Shown here piece by piece: positions 25,987 through 36,190 of a DNA stretch of 64,000 bases. Position 1 is the first letter of the stretch. Every line of letters begins with the position of its first letter. The notes under the pieces were generated by a model. It ran no database searches. It saw nothing but the letters and a program-made list of their open reading frames with translations, and had not been told where the DNA came from. This stretch comes from Saprospiraceae bacterium. GTDB taxonomy: Bacteria > Bacteroidota > Bacteroidia > Chitinophagales > Saprospiraceae. The position numbers were made by a program, and so were the translations under genes. The DNA lies in the NCBI GenBank assembly GCA_016714785.1, contig JADKCC010000002.1:888804-952803 (forward strand), written 5' to 3'.

Positions 25987-26574
25987 ATGCTCGTAATTCA
26001 AGACATACTCATCAGCGAAGAAATCATTGAAGAAAAATTCTTTTGTGATCTGAATGCATGTAAAGGTGCATGCTGTACCGAAGGTGACTATGGCGCACCT
26101 GTAGATGATGAAGAGATGGACTCAATCCACCAATACATAGATGTAATTAAAGAAAATCTACCTGTAAGATCGCAAGAATTGATAGACAGTCAAGGTGGAT
26201 TTACATTCTTTAAAAAGCCCAAAGTTTGGGGCACCACTTGTCATGAAGATGGTGCTTGTGTATTTTTGACCACCAATGAGTTGGGAATATCAATATGTGG
26301 TATAGAAAAAACATGGTATGAAGGCAAAATTCCGGTCAATAAGCCAATATCTTGCCATCTATACCCGATCAGGATATCAAAAAATGACATAGTAGGTTTT
26401 GAAGCTTGGAATTATGATCGCTGGGATATCTGTTCAGCAGCATGTGCCAAAGGAGAGAAGGAAAAAATGCCCATTTATAAATTCGTTAAGGATGCCATCA
26501 TCCGAAAAAAAGGCGAAGGCTTTTACGATGAGCTAGATGCAGCAGCAGAATTTATGAAAAATGAAAACCAATAG
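25987..26574 (+). CDS. DUF3109 family protein
   Basis: 195 residues, cytosolic, cysteine-rich. The N-terminal cluster FFCDLNACKGACC (Cys20, 25, 29, 30) and later cysteines (CHEDGACVF, CGIEKTW, CHLYPI, CSAACAKG) match DUF3109, a Bacteroidota family related in pattern to YkgJ-type CxxxCxxCC metal-binding proteins. It may bind zinc or an Fe-S cluster; the function is not known. It is co-directional and close to the Crp/Fnr gene. Confidence 0.88.
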   Translation: MLVIQDILISEEIIEEKFFCDLNACKGACCTEGDYGAPVDDEEMDSIHQYIDVIKENLPVRSQELIDSQGGFTFFKKPKVWGTTCHEDGACVFLTTNELGISICGIEKTWYEGKIPVNKPISCHLYPIRISKNDIVGFEAWNYDRWDICSAACAKGEKEKMPIYKFVKDAIIRKKGEGFYDELDAAAEFMKNENQ

Positions 26575-26602
26575 TTTTCATTTTTCATTCATCCTTAACT
26601 CT

Positions 26603-28535
26603 TTACATTTCTAATTGCGCTGCAAAATACGCTATAAACTCTTCTACACTCATACTTCCTACATCACCATGTCCCTGTCTTCTGACAGAAACTTCTTGAT
26701 TGTCCGCTTCCTTATCTCCAATGATCAACATGATAGGTACTCTTTTTAATTCTGTATCTCTGATTTTTCGACCTATAGATTCTGCTCTGTCATCTATGAA
26801 TCCGCGGATATCATGTTTTGCGAGTGTTGCCTTAATATCTTCACAATAAGGTACAAATCGGTCGGAAATAGGCAATAATGCATATTGGTCAGGCGTCAAC
26901 CACAATGGGAATTTGCCTGCTGTATGCTCTATCAATATGCTGATAAATCGTTCCATAGAACCAAACGGTGCTCTATGTATCATCACAGGTCTATGTGTTT
27001 GATTATCAGATCCGATATATTCTAGTTCGAATCTTTCAGGTAAGTTATAATCTACTTGGATGGTACCCAACTGCCATGATCTACCTAATGCGTCTTTGAT
27101 CATAAAGTCCAACTTCGGACCATAAAACGCAGCTTCACCATACGCAGTAGTCGTCTCCATATCTACTTCAGATGTTGCTTCTATGATGGCCGCTTCAGCA
27201 GCATTCCAGTTTTCGTCTGAGCCTATATATTTTTCTGGTTTTTCAGGGTCACGTAGAGATATTTGAGCAGTAAAGTTATCAAAACCCATTTTTTTGATCA
27301 CCATCTGGGTCAATTCTAATACCTTCAGGAATTCACCCTTGACCTGATCTACGGTACAGAATATATGTGCATCATCTTGAGTAAATCCTCTTACACGTGA
27401 CAAACCATGTAATTCTCCACTTTGTTCATATCTATACACTGTACCGAACTCTCCGATCCTCATAGGCAATTCTCTATAAGATCTAGGTCTATTGCCAAAT
27501 ATCTCACAGTGGTGCGGACAGTTCATCGGTTTTAGCAAAAATTCTTCACCTTCCTTTGGCGTATGTATAGGTTGGAAACTATCTGCACCATATTTGGCAT
27601 AATGGCCAGAAGTCACATAAAGCTGTTTACTTCCAATATGCGGAGTGATGACCATTTGATATCCTTGTTTTTCTTGCTCTGCACGAAGGAAATTTTGGAG
27701 TCTTTCTCTCAGTTGAGCGCCTTTTGGCAACCACATTGGAAGTCCTTGGCCTACTTTTTCCGAAAACATAAATAACTCTAACTCAGCCCCCAAGTTTTCT
27801 ATGATCTCTCTTTTTTGCTTCTTCGAGCAGCTCTAGATATTCTGTAAGTTCTTTGGCTTTGGGGAAAGTGATACCATAAATCCTAGTCATCTGCTTTCTC
27901 TTCTCATCTCCTCTCCAGTAAGCACCAGCTAGGCTCATAAGTTTGACCGCCTTGATAGATGATGTATCGGGAATATGTGGTCCGCGACAAAGATCTGTAA
28001 AATTACCTTGTGTATAAAAGGTGATGCTTCCATCTTCTAGTCCTTCTAACAATTCGAGCTTGTATTCGTCATTTTTATCTGTAAAATAGGCGATAGCATC
28101 TGCTTTGGCAACTTCTTTGCGGACATACTGACTTTTGGTTCTCGCCAATTCCAGCATTTTCTCTTCTATTTTTGGTAGATCAGCTGGTGTTAAGGTAATA
28201 TTACCCATATCTACGTCATAATAATACCCATTGTCTATAGCTGGTCCAATACCGAATTTTACACCGGGATATAAAGCTTCTAGCGCTTCTGCCATCAAGT
28301 GTACCGACGAATGCCAATAAGTAGCCTTACCTTCTTTATCATTCCATGTGAATAATTTGACATGTGCATCTGTTTCGATGGTTCTGTTTGCATCCCACAC
28401 TTCGCCATTTACAGACGCTGCAAGAACATTTCTAGCCAAACCTTCACTAATCGAAAGCGCGACACCCATTGCAGATACACCTTGTTCGTATTGTCTCACA
28501 CTGCCATCAGGAAGTGTAATATTAATCATTTGCAT
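26603..28535 (-). CDS. thrS: Threonine--tRNA ligase (one frameshift)
   Basis: Two abutting frames (28535-27783 and 27793-26603) together make a complete 643-residue ThrRS. The first holds the TGS domain and the HxxxH editing domain (HSSVHLMAEAL). The second holds the class II core: zinc-ligand Cys in MNCPHHCEIF, motif 2 RIGEFGTVYRYEQSGELHGL with the nearby His in TQDDAHIFC, motif 3 with HRAPFGSMERFI, and the anticodon-binding domain. The break is at a run of five C on the plus strand (27787-27791); with four the protein reads on as DHRKLGAELELF. Because the enzyme is essential, I treat this as a 1-nt sequencing insertion. A TACCTTTG promoter element lies 20 nt before the start. Confidence 0.95.
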
Positions 28536-28851
28536 AATATCTATTTTGAAGCCACAAAGGTAGGAATTTATTAAATATTAGCATCAAATTATCAATAATG
28601 AATATTTAGGATTGGAATTTGTCGAGTAGAAAGTATGATTTACTGAATGATATGATGGGAAATACAAATGTAGCAAAGAAAATTTTGATAATAAAATATA
28701 TGAGTACAACATGAAAATTGATGTTTAAATGGTATTGAATGAGAATACTTTAAATAAGTCTCCTTGGTGACATTCTGGAACTTTACTATTCCAATTTATG
28801 ATTAAATTGGAATAGTATTATTAGTTTTGGATTCTAAAAAAATAATTTATC
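28536..28851. other. Divergent intergenic region thrS / secreted protein gene
   Basis: 316 bp. It carries the thrS promoter element (28555-28562, minus strand) and near its right end an inverted pair, TTCCAATTTA around 28791 and TAAATTGGAA around 28803, of unknown role. No gene is visible. Confidence 0.5.
28555..28562 (-). promoter_or_regulatory. Putative -7 element (TACCTTTG) of thrS
   Basis: Minus-strand TACCTTTG, ending 19 nt before the thrS ATG, so the leader is short. Confidence 0.5.
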
Positions 28852-30870
28852 ATGAAAAAAATAAGTATTTTCTTACTTATTTTCGTAATCCATAATAATC
28901 TTTTGAGCAGTCAAACTACAGCTGATCTATTTTCTGTTAAAGGATTAAAGTATGGCATTCTTTATGAGGATTCGTATTCAGCTAATACAGTTTCTAATCA
29001 ATCACATTACTATGATGGCGATACAGTAATCAATGATTTAAAATTATTGCGTTTTGTAAGTTATTCTAATCCATATTATAAAGACTATTTGGCAGTGGAT
29101 GATAGAAAAGTATATTACTTTGATGATTTTTCGAAAACTTCTATACTATTATATGATTTTTCACTAGCCTTAAACGACACATTTTCAAGTAATTTCAACA
29201 AATATATTGTCCAAAAAAGAGAAATTAAAATTTACCTGGATGGAAAATCAAGAGTATATTTACAACTAAAGTCTATTAACTCCGATTACACTTTAGAATG
29301 GATCGAAGGTATAGGTGATATAAATTTGGGTACATTTTATAAGCGTCATATTCATCCGGGCGATTTGCGATTTGTGTGTGCAAGTAGTGATGATGGCATA
29401 ATTTATATCAACGACAGAAGTGAATTTGTTTGTGATTCTTCGATGTTTTGTAAAGCTGCTTTCGGAATGTTTACAAATTCAAATAATGGGCCAGTGGTAA
29501 ATTTTTATAACCACTCACTTCATTCAGTAAGCCAGCTTTGGGACTTTGGAGATGGCATTTCTTCTACTCACCCTAATCCTTCCCATCAGTATGATTCTCC
29601 AGGATGCAAGGAAGTAACACTAAGATCAATTTCAGCATGTGGAGATACTTCCTATTATAGCAAAGGTGTTAACTACTGTATGAAAGGTGATTGGCAAATT
29701 AGTAAAAAACTAGACATTAATGGCCCTATTTATGATATGAATATTATCAATGAACATAAAATGTGGGTGACAACAAGAAATACAGTATTATATTCAGTAG
29801 ATGGAGGAATAACATTTGAAAATATTACGCCATCATTGCAACCAAATTCCAGAATTTTGAAGCTATTTTATAATGATACGGTGGCTGTACTTTTAGTTGA
29901 ATATAGATTAGATAATAATAAGACCTTTGATGTGTATTATTCTAAAGATAGCGGTAGAAGTTGGATAATTACTGCACGTGATACAGGAAATTTTGCCTAT
30001 TTGTATCATCATTATTCGTCAAATGTATTGGTTTATACTATAAATAGGTGGAATGGAAATTTATCATACATTTCTATTGATAACGGTAAGAAGTGGAATG
30101 AAATAATTATACCGAACTTTACTAATAACCATACTTTAGAAATCCTTGATAATTCCACAATAGTATTTACATATTCTACTTATATTGACAATCAAGAACA
30201 AAGCTTTTTGTCATTTTCAAGAGACTTAGGAGCAAATTGGGAAGACCATCCTATTTTGAACTATCATAATAAATATTCAATTAATGAAAACTTGAGTTTT
30301 TTATATACTACAGAAAGTAAATTATTGGTTTCTAATGATTTATTCAAAACATATAGAGAAATTTATCAGTTTCTCAAGGAGTTTGTACCCTTTCGAATAA
30401 TATTTTTAGATTCTTTAAGAGGTTTTGTATCCAATCGAGAACAAACCTTTTTTACTTTGGATGGAGGCAAAACATGGTTGAAAACTAATTGTGAAAAACA
30501 ATTTGATTTACAATTAGTTAAGGACCAAAGGGGTGGTATTTTTGGTTATGAAAATAATGAAATATATAGCTTTAGTCCGCCTGAAATAGATTTGGAATGT
30601 TTGGATTCAATTCTAGAAGAACCATATTTAAAGAACTTAATCATTTATCCTAACCCTATTTTAGAAGGAAATATGGTGGAAATTTCTAATTTCAATCTTA
30701 GTACTGAATTTTACATTGATGTCTTCAATGCCTATGGAAAACATATGATTTTTCAGAATTTGGATAATAATATGATTGATACTAGTCGCTTATCTAAAGG
30801 CATTTATTTTGTACAGATAAGAGACAAGTCATCAACAATTTCCATAAAAACAACTTTAATTATTATATAA
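28852..30870 (+). CDS. Secreted PKD / Asp-box propeller protein with T9SS sorting domain
   Basis: 672 residues. A signal peptide (1-20) is followed by a domain of unknown type (about 25-200), a PKD domain (about 205-275) with the WDFGDG motif and HQYDSPG, and a beta-propeller marked by five Asp-box motifs: SVDGGITF, SKDSGRSW, SIDNGKKW, SRDLGANW and TLDGGKTW. The last 75 residues (LIIYPNPI ... SRLSKGIYFVQI) are a type A T9SS C-terminal sorting domain, so the protein is exported and anchored or released by type IX secretion. The propeller resembles BNR/sialidase or VPS10 folds; no sialidase active-site set was identified. Enzymatic activity is unknown. Confidence 0.88.
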   Translation: MKKISIFLLIFVIHNNLLSSQTTADLFSVKGLKYGILYEDSYSANTVSNQSHYYDGDTVINDLKLLRFVSYSNPYYKDYLAVDDRKVYYFDDFSKTSILLYDFSLALNDTFSSNFNKYIVQKREIKIYLDGKSRVYLQLKSINSDYTLEWIEGIGDINLGTFYKRHIHPGDLRFVCASSDDGIIYINDRSEFVCDSSMFCKAAFGMFTNSNNGPVVNFYNHSLHSVSQLWDFGDGISSTHPNPSHQYDSPGCKEVTLRSISACGDTSYYSKGVNYCMKGDWQISKKLDINGPIYDMNIINEHKMWVTTRNTVLYSVDGGITFENITPSLQPNSRILKLFYNDTVAVLLVEYRLDNNKTFDVYYSKDSGRSWIITARDTGNFAYLYHHYSSNVLVYTINRWNGNLSYISIDNGKKWNEIIIPNFTNNHTLEILDNSTIVFTYSTYIDNQEQSFLSFSRDLGANWEDHPILNYHNKYSINENLSFLYTTESKLLVSNDLFKTYREIYQFLKEFVPFRIIFLDSLRGFVSNREQTFFTLDGGKTWLKTNCEKQFDLQLVKDQRGGIFGYENNEIYSFSPPEIDLECLDSILEEPYLKNLIIYPNPILEGNMVEISNFNLSTEFYIDVFNAYGKHMIFQNLDNNMIDTSRLSKGIYFVQIRDKSSTISIKTTLIII

Positions 30871-30890
30871 AATCAAAAACGACCTTAACA

Positions 30891-32750
30891 CTACATCAAA
30901 TCCGCCAATTCCATCCATTTTTCTTCCTTCTCTTCTAGTTGGGTTTGGATATTGTCTAGCTCTTTGGAGAGTTCCATGATTTTTTCAGGACTTAGGCTTG
31001 CATCATCAAATTTTGAAGTGATTTCGGCCTTTTTCTCTTCCAATTTTTTAATTTCTTTTTCTATCCTAGCGAAATCTTTTCGTTGTTCAAAAGATGCTTT
31101 ACTTTTAGTTGGTTCATCAGTTTGAGCGTTGACAATCTCCGATTTTACCTCGTGTTTTTCTCTTTCTTCTGCTTTTTTGAGCTCGCGATAATCAGAATAA
31201 GTGCCATTGTAATCTCTCAAAACAGCGTTTCCTTCTAGAATAAAAAGATGATCTACCAGCTTATCCATAAAATACCTGTCGTGTGTCACAATGATCAGAC
31301 ATCCAGGAAAATCCATTAAATACTCTTCCAAGACATTGAGCGTGAGGATGTCTAGGTCATTGGTAGGTTCATCCAAAATGAGAAAATTGGGGTTTTTCAT
31401 CAGGATAGTAAGTAAATATAATCTTCGCTTCTCTCCACCACTGAGCTGTGACACGAGCACTCTTTGTTGTGGCCTAGGGAACAAAAAGCGTTCCAACATC
31501 GACTCAGCCGATATTTTTTGACCTTTATCTAAAGGTATATACTCGGCAATATCTCTGATGACGTCTATCACCATCTTATCTTCATTGACTACGAGCCCAT
31601 CTTGCGTGTAATATCCAAAAACGATGGTATCTCCTACTACTATTTTGCCTCCATCGGGTTTGATTTCTTGGGTTAAGAGTTTTAGGAAGGTTGATTTTCC
31701 AGTTCCGTTTTGGCCTACGATACCGATTCGTTCTCCTTTTTTAAATTTGTAAGTAAATCCATCCAATATCTTTTTATCACCAAAATTCTTAACGATCGAA
31801 TGTGCTTCTAATATCTTTGACCCTAGTCGAGATGCTTGGATATTGATCTTCATGTCGTCATTATTGAGCCTGACACTTGCCTTTTCTTTGATCTCGTAAA
31901 AGTCATCTATTCTGGATTTTGCCTTCGTACTTCGCGCTTGTGGTTGACGACGCATCCATTCCAGTTCCTTGGAAAAAAGCTTTTTTGTTTTTTCCAGATT
32001 GGCAGCATCATTGAGTAGTCGGGCTTCTCTTTTTTCGAGATATTGGGAGTAATTACCGCGATACATGTACGTATTACCATTTTCAAGTTCGATAATTTCG
32101 TTGCATACTCGCTCCAAAAAATATCGGTCGTGCGTCACCATAAATAGTGTCAGATTAGGTTGCTGAAGAAAGTTTTCTAACCATTCGATCATCTCCATAT
32201 CCAAGTGGTTGGTAGGTTCGTCGAGAATTAGAAAATCTGGTTCTTCTATCAAAATCTTGGCCAAAGCCAGTCTTTTTTTCTGACCTCCAGACATTTCGCC
32301 TGTTTTCTGTTCCATATTGGTCAGCAACAACTTATGCAGGATTTCGTGAATCTTTGCCTCAAGATCCCATGCCTTTAGGTCTTCGAGTCTTGTTACACAT
32401 TTTTGTAGTAGGGCATCATCATTGGCATTAAGTGCTTTTTCGTAATCTCTGACCGCAATGATGGCCTCATTGTCAGAATTAAAGATGGTTTCGAGCACTG
32501 TGGCTTTGGGGTCAAATGCTGGATCTTGTTTCAGGATCGCCGTCTTTATTTCTTTAGAGATGATGATTTTGGCATTTTCGCCATCTGAACCTTCTTCTCC
32601 ACCTATGACCTTGAGCAATGTCGTTTTGCCACTACCATTTTTAGCTACTAGTGCTATTTTGTCTCCTTTGCTGATAGATAGATTGACATTTTTGAAAAGC
32701 ACTTTGTCGCCATAAGAGCGGCTCACATTTTCTAAAGAAAGGTACTGCAT
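30891..32750 (-). CDS. ABC-F family ATPase (Uup-like)
   Basis: 619 residues from ATG 32748-32750; the reading frame extends 27 codons further upstream, but that part is hydrophobic, lies across the promoter element and does not match the family. Two ABC domains are present, with Walker A AKNGSGKTT and GQNGTGKST, signature motifs MSGGQKKR and LSGGEKRR, and two LILDEPTNHLD/LILDEPTNDLD Walker B blocks. There are no membrane helices, as expected for ABC-F proteins, which act on ribosomes or, for Uup, on DNA structures. A coiled-coil C-terminal domain (about 540-619) is typical of the Uup branch. Confidence 0.93.
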   Translation of the reverse strand: MQYLSLENVSRSYGDKVLFKNVNLSISKGDKIALVAKNGSGKTTLLKVIGGEEGSDGENAKIIISKEIKTAILKQDPAFDPKATVLETIFNSDNEAIIAVRDYEKALNANDDALLQKCVTRLEDLKAWDLEAKIHEILHKLLLTNMEQKTGEMSGGQKKRLALAKILIEEPDFLILDEPTNHLDMEMIEWLENFLQQPNLTLFMVTHDRYFLERVCNEIIELENGNTYMYRGNYSQYLEKREARLLNDAANLEKTKKLFSKELEWMRRQPQARSTKAKSRIDDFYEIKEKASVRLNNDDMKINIQASRLGSKILEAHSIVKNFGDKKILDGFTYKFKKGERIGIVGQNGTGKSTFLKLLTQEIKPDGGKIVVGDTIVFGYYTQDGLVVNEDKMVIDVIRDIAEYIPLDKGQKISAESMLERFLFPRPQQRVLVSQLSGGEKRRLYLLTILMKNPNFLILDEPTNDLDILTLNVLEEYLMDFPGCLIIVTHDRYFMDKLVDHLFILEGNAVLRDYNGTYSDYRELKKAEEREKHEVKSEIVNAQTDEPTKSKASFEQRKDFARIEKEIKKLEEKKAEITSKFDDASLSPEKIMELSKELDNIQTQLEEKEEKWMELADLM

Positions 32751-33090
32751 AAGATGAATTGATGAAATAAAGTGCAAAATTAAGAAAAAATAAGATGAAA
32801 ATGGCTTTTCCTTGGACCAAAGTAAGGACAAGTTGCCTTGTTAAGAAAATACTCAGTCTTTAGTTCGACCTTATGAAATGTCTTTTAAAATTTTGTAAAA
32901 GAGACAATGATTAAAATAATGCTCTTTTTGTTTGGTGACATCTATTTTTCTTCCTACTTTTACATAAAGTTTTTAAGATTATTTAAGTTTCCCTTATAAA
33001 GCTACATAGAAGGCAAAATTAAGCGTTGACATAACACTTATTTCTCCTCTATGGCATAAACCTATTTAATAACCTTTTAATTTTTATTTC
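32751..33090. other. Divergent intergenic region
   Basis: 340 bp with the ABC-F promoter element TAATTTTG on the minus strand (32775-32782) and AT-rich DNA before the repeat-protein gene. No gene seen. Confidence 0.5.
32775..32782 (-). promoter_or_regulatory. Putative -7 element (TAATTTTG) of the ABC-F gene
   Basis: Minus-strand match to TAnnTTTG, ending 24 nt before the chosen ATG. It supports the 32750 start over the longer frame. Confidence 0.5.
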
Positions 33091-35764
33091 ATGAAAAACT
33101 TATTATTTATCGTTGTATTTGTCGGTCTTATAACTCAATGGGGAAGTAGTCAAGTGACTTGTCCTGGAGGTAACTTTTCTACACAAGCTGAAGTAAATCA
33201 ATACGTGAGCGACAATCCTGGTTGCGAGGTGGTGACTGGATCATTAACTTTTGTTAATAATCCTTTAACTCCTATAACTGATATTAGTGGGTTGTCATCT
33301 ATCATAAAGATTGAAGGTAATTGTGAGTTTTTTTCATTAAGTTCTTTGTCAAATATTTCTTTAAACTCTTTAGATTCAGTGTACGGAACATTTTCAATAA
33401 ATTATTACCAAGGGTTAAATACTGTCTCTTTTAATGATTTAAGCTATGTTCAAAAACTTTTTAGAATATCACACGATGCAAATCAAACTAGTAGTCTCAT
33501 TGCGTCAATACCAAATCTAAAATATGCTCAATTTATTTATATAAACTCTATCGATGAAATAAATATTCCACTTTTAGAAACGTGTACTGATATATACATG
33601 TATAATACAAACACCATTAGTGGTTTTAATGAGATCTCAAGTATTAATAATTTGACTTTAGATGGTGATATAGTAACTGGATTTAATTCATTGCAATCAG
33701 TCGACAGTATTAAATTGGCCATAGATATTAGCATTAATGGATTCAACAGTTTACCTACATTTCCTTTAAATACTAATTTGTATAATTTAGAGTCCTTTAA
33801 AGGTTTTAATGCCGTCACTCAAATCAACAGTCACTTAACCATCCAAAGTGACACTATTGATGCTTTTAATGGCTTGACACAAGTTAATGGAAATATTAAT
33901 TTGACAGGGAATAGCATATCTGGTTTTAGTGCTTTACAATCTACTGAGAATATCTTTTTAACATTTTCTAGTGATATTTCAGGTTTTAATGCTTTACAAA
34001 ATGTCCAAAGCATCGGCTTAACATCAAATTCTGGTAATATTTCAGGTTTTAGCGTATTAGATAATATAAATGGAAACTTAGTTGTAAATGCCCAAAATAT
34101 TACAGGTTTTAATGCCGTCGAAAACTTTAATCACATAGAAATCAATGCACAATCTCTCAACGGTTTTAATAATATCAAATCAGGAAATAGTCTTACCATC
34201 AGTATGCCTACTATATCTGGCTTTGAGAGTCTCACTGATCTAGTAGATTGGTTGACGCTAATTGGACAAGATGTAAATGGTTTTAACTTCCTAACATCAT
34301 GTTCTAATATTAGCTTTCAGAATTTTAATAATATTGTTGGATTCAATGGATTAACATCTACAGGAAATATTTTTATTAATGTTTCTGGCCTGGCAATAAA
34401 TGGCTTCAATAGTTTACAAAATGCAGCATATATCGAACTGAAAGCGCCACAAATTAAGGGTTTTAATGCTTTACAAGGTGGGCAATTGGAGTTTCAAAAC
34501 AATCAAATCATAGAAGGTTTAAATAGTTATAATCAGCCATTAAGCTTAAATTTTAACGGTCAAAAGATCAGTGGCTTTAATGCCATTCCCAATGGAGATT
34601 ATTCTATTAATGCAGATTCGATTATAGGATTTAATGGTGTGACTACATCTTCAAATTTGTCATTGAACGCACCATACATTTCAGGATTTAATGCCCTAGT
34701 ATCCGCAAATCAGTTGAATATCACCACCCAAAATTTGTCTGGATTTAATGCGCTCACTACCGCGGAAATTACCCTGCAAGCTGATATTATCAATGGTTTT
34801 AATGGCTTAACGCAATCCACCAACATATCTTACAGCGGATGATGTCACAGGTTTTGTTTCATTACCACAAGTCAACAGCCTTAATCTGAATGGTGGTTTA
34901 AATACTTTTGATGCTTTTGCACAATTAACTACGGTTTCCTCTTTATCCTTGCGTACACAAAGAACCGATTACAACATCTTTCCAGCATTGCAAAATGTAG
35001 AGTCATTATTCATATCCGAAAGTCCAAATTTCACAGGAAGTGCATTCTTTCCTTTAGCACAAATCAAAAATTTAGAGATAAGAGACTGTAGCTCATTGGT
35101 CAATCTTAGTGGTCTGATACCTCGTCCCAAATATGGATTTTTATTTCTACAAAACAACTCATCTTTGACTGATCTTACAGGCTTAGAAACGGTAAAAAAT
35201 GTAGTAAATTTATCCATTAGCGACAATTCGAGTCTCACTGATATAGAAGCTTTAGATAGTATGCGTATCATCCAAGGCAATCTTTCATTGGTCAATAATA
35301 CATCTTTGAACGAATGCTGTGTATTGGCTTTTATCATCAATCGCAATAAAGTTTTTGGAATTGTTGAGATTTCTGGAAATGCCCATGATTGCGAAGACAT
35401 TGTGATGGTACTAGAGGAGACTTGTTTGGATTCAGACGGTGATGGTATCGCGGACCCACAAGACAATTGTCCTTTAGCAAGTAATGGTGACCAATCAGAT
35501 ATAGACGCAGATGGTGTGGGCGATATGTGTGACAACTGTATCGACATAGCCAACTCAGGACAAGAAGATGACAATGGTGATGGTATAGGTAATGTATGCC
35601 AACCGACAGCAGGCACTGGGTTTATGGATTTGAATAATTCAGATTTATATATAACCAATAACCAAAGAGGTGTGATCCTTAGAACAAGAAGTGGCAATTG
35701 TTATAGAATTAGAATAGATGAAAGTGGAAAGGTGTTAAGTATTCCACTACTTCAATGTCCATAG
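33091..35764 (+). CDS. Secreted repeat protein: ~20 'GFNAL' repeats plus TSP3 region (one frameshift)
   Basis: About 890 residues after joining two frames. The signal peptide (1-20) is followed by a Cys-containing N-terminal part with L-domain-like text (DISGLSSIIKIEGN). From about residue 170 to 580 a unit of roughly 18-24 residues recurs about 20 times, with core [IV]xGFNAL or GFNSLQ and then alternating hydrophobics (xIxLxA), as in a solenoid. Then come L-domain-like leucine-rich turns (SLTDLTGLETV), TSP3-type calcium repeats (DSDGDGIADPQDNC, DIDADGVGDMCDNC) and a terminal module GNCYRIRIDESGKV. The first frame ends at 34842; from about 34825 the +1 frame reads LTADDVTGFVSLPQVNSL and continues to 35764. 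Function unknown; a surface adhesin is an inference. Confidence 0.8.
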
Positions 35765-36190
35765 TATTTATTTAAAAAAAGCAAATTCTTAACTTATTTC
35801 CTCAATTCGACTACCATCACCGCTCACGACCCATTTCTATTTCTATGCCTGACTTCTTTTGAAAACTTTTAATACTGTAGGCTTCAACTACTAAAAAGTA
35901 TCGACTTGGTATATTGGTGAATGAAATGGCTGTATAGTTGAGATTGGAAGATGCAAAGAATACATCGTTTTTGATACAAACCTAAGAAATGATAGCTTGA
36001 ACGCAAAGATAAAATCTCTAAACTACTCACCCGCGACATTGAAGTTTCAGTTAAGTGCAAGGATGAGTTTTTAATGATTGTTGAGAAGTAAGGATTTTGA
36101 CTTCCTTTTACTTTGAGTAAATGAATCCCAATTCGGTCAAATCCTGAGCTGAGTTGAATTAATATTTTGATTGTTGATGCAAGGGAAAGC
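35765..36190. other. Region between converging genes, unassigned
   Basis: 426 bp between the repeat-protein stop and the ligase-like gene stop. A minus-strand frame of 104 codons (36198-35884) starts 8 nt inside the end of the ligase-like gene, but its Ser/Leu-rich translation has no recognisable pattern. I do not annotate it as a gene. No terminator is clear. Confidence 0.4.

Noticed and set aside
34969..35697. Long minus-strand frame of 242 codons opposite the TSP3 region
   Set aside because: The plus strand encodes clear TSP3 calcium motifs and L-domain repeats here; the antisense frame is a by-product of codon bias and matches nothing.
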